NCBI GenBank assembly: GCA_029259875.1
Contig: JAJDEK010000341.1
Location: 1-6,085, forward strand
Reading direction: 5' to 3'
Length of the DNA: 6,085 nt
From: Planctomycetaceae bacterium
GTDB lineage: Bacteria; Planctomycetota; Planctomycetia; Planctomycetales; Planctomycetaceae
Shown: positions 5,418 through 6,085 of the stretch, in pieces
How the letters are laid out: the number at the start of each line of letters is the position of its first letter
How positions within the stretch are numbered: the stretch's first letter is position 1
The notes under the pieces: model-generated
What the model was told of the DNA's origin: nothing
The model's input: the letters and a program-made list of their open reading frames with translations, nothing else
The model's database searches: none
Made by a program: the position numbers and the translations under genes

Positions 5418-6085
5418 GGCTCCTGTTGAGGCTCTTCGAACGCAGCAGGTTCAATCACTGGTATTTGAGGCTCTAAGTCTTCTTTATTGGAGATCGTGTA
5501 TGCTGCTTGGACGGTGTTTTGTTTTAGTAGCCTTCCCGGATTCGCAGCCATTGCTGATCGCAGTTCTTTTTTCACCGAGACAGATTGAGATGCAACCTTG
5601 TCAGTCATAATTGAGATGTCGTCAATAACGTGTTGCCCATGTTGTTGTTTCATCAACACGATTGCTCCCCGGCGATGATCACCCAGTTGAATGCGAGAGT
5701 AGCCTTCATTTTCATTAATTTCGAGACTTGTCAAATCGGTCATGAGAATTTCAGGAAGCTTATAAGCTGTCGGGGGAACCTGCGCGACTTGTCTCCAAAC
5801 CATTTCATTAAAATCGCGTGAGGAATGCCTTTGCAGCTTTCGGATGTTCTGCTCATGTAAATAATATGCATAATTTTGCACATGAACCATCACTTCCAAG
5901 GTTTCTTTTACTGAGGTTGGTCTGCCTTTGAGATCGAGTTGGATATCATCTACCAGGAGTTGTCCTATATGCTCTCGTAAAATGTAAGTCAAAGGAAGAT
6001 TTCCTTGCCTCACGGAAACCGTTGTTACTGCTCCATTGAATTTTGTATCAAGAATCTTGATATCGGCCCCAGTGATCTCTTTAAT
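5414..6085 (-). CDS. Unrecognised protein, C-terminal part (5' truncated at right edge)
   Basis: The frame stays open to base 6085 with no stop, so 223 C-terminal residues are visible and the start lies outside. A GTG at 6013 is internal: the 24 codons before it (ending LDTKFNGAVTTVSV) continue smoothly into RQGNLPLTYILREHIGQLLVDDIQLDL. I do not recognise a family. What can be seen: an alpha/beta-looking start, a segment with aromatic and charged residues (QNYAYYLHEQNIRKLQRHSS), a likely beta-strand part near LEINENEGYSRIQLGDHRRGAIVLMKQQHG, a basic helix, and an acidic, proline-rich tail ending IEPAAFEEPQQEP. No membrane segment or catalytic motif is evident in this part. Its TAG stop (5416-5414) overlaps the TAA of pfk (5415-5417), with no room for a separate terminator. 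It is a real gene by length, coherence and absence of stops; the function is unknown. Confidence 0.78.
   Translation of the reverse strand: MKEITGADIKILDTKFNGAVTTVSVRQGNLPLTYILREHIGQLLVDDIQLDLKGRPTSVKETLEVMVHVQNYAYYLHEQNIRKLQRHSSRDFNEMVWRQVAQVPPTAYKLPEILMTDLTSLEINENEGYSRIQLGDHRRGAIVLMKQQHGQHVIDDISIMTDKVASQSVSVKKELRSAMAANPGRLLKQNTVQAAYTISNKEDLEPQIPVIEPAAFEEPQQEP

Noticed and set aside
5414..6013. Treating the right-edge gene as complete from the GTG at 6013
   Set aside because: The frame is open to the window edge and the 24 codons before the GTG look like continuous protein.
1..6085. tRNA, CRISPR, insertion sequence, phage or defence system
   Set aside because: No cloverleaf, spaced repeats, transposase, integrase or defence-type domains were seen on either strand; the genes are ordinary chromosomal types plus two unknowns.

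Overview
The window reads as chromosomal DNA from a bacterium of the Planctomycetota, probably a marine or freshwater Planctomycetaceae-like lineage of moderate GC. This is an inference from gene character, not a database result. The clues are a serine/threonine kinase with an extra C-terminal domain, a secreted orphan protein, an rpmA gene without rplU beside it, a single-PDZ HtrA protease with a proline-rich linker, and a long phosphofructokinase with mixed phosphoryl-donor motifs. Nothing suggests a phage, plasmid, transposon or genomic island: I see no integrase, transposase, tRNA, CRISPR array or long repeat.

Layout, left to right. (1) 1-675 (+): the 3' end of a Ser/Thr protein kinase, covering kinase subdomains IX-XI and then a C-terminal domain resembling YbjN/type III secretion chaperone-like proteins. 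(2) 676-1116: a 441-base gene-free stretch with an extended -10 promoter candidate and a small dyad. (3) 1117-1956 (+): a secreted protein of unknown function with a signal peptide. (4) 2115-2366 (+): rpmA, ribosomal protein bL27, ended by a perfect 14-bp hairpin and U-tract. (5) 2430-3650 (-): an HtrA/Deg-family envelope protease, convergent with rpmA. (6) 3651-3998: a divergent promoter region with candidate promoters on both strands and an FNR/CRP-type dyad between them. (7) 3999-5417 (+): 6-phosphofructokinase, 472 aa. (8) 5414-6085 (-): the C-terminal part of an unrecognised protein, whose stop codon overlaps the pfk stop codon and whose start lies beyond the right edge.

The genes do not form one pathway. 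They cover signalling, envelope protein quality control, translation and glycolysis, with frequent strand changes, so most are probably transcribed singly. I do not see a new multi-gene system. The points most worth a second look are the phosphofructokinase (Gly in the GGDG motif with Lys in PKTIDND, a 37-residue insertion directly after the catalytic motif, and a missing arginine), the kinase's extra domain, and the FNR-like site between htrA and pfk. Several starts were moved to fit Shine-Dalgarno spacing and protein conservation, and both edge genes are truncated by the window.
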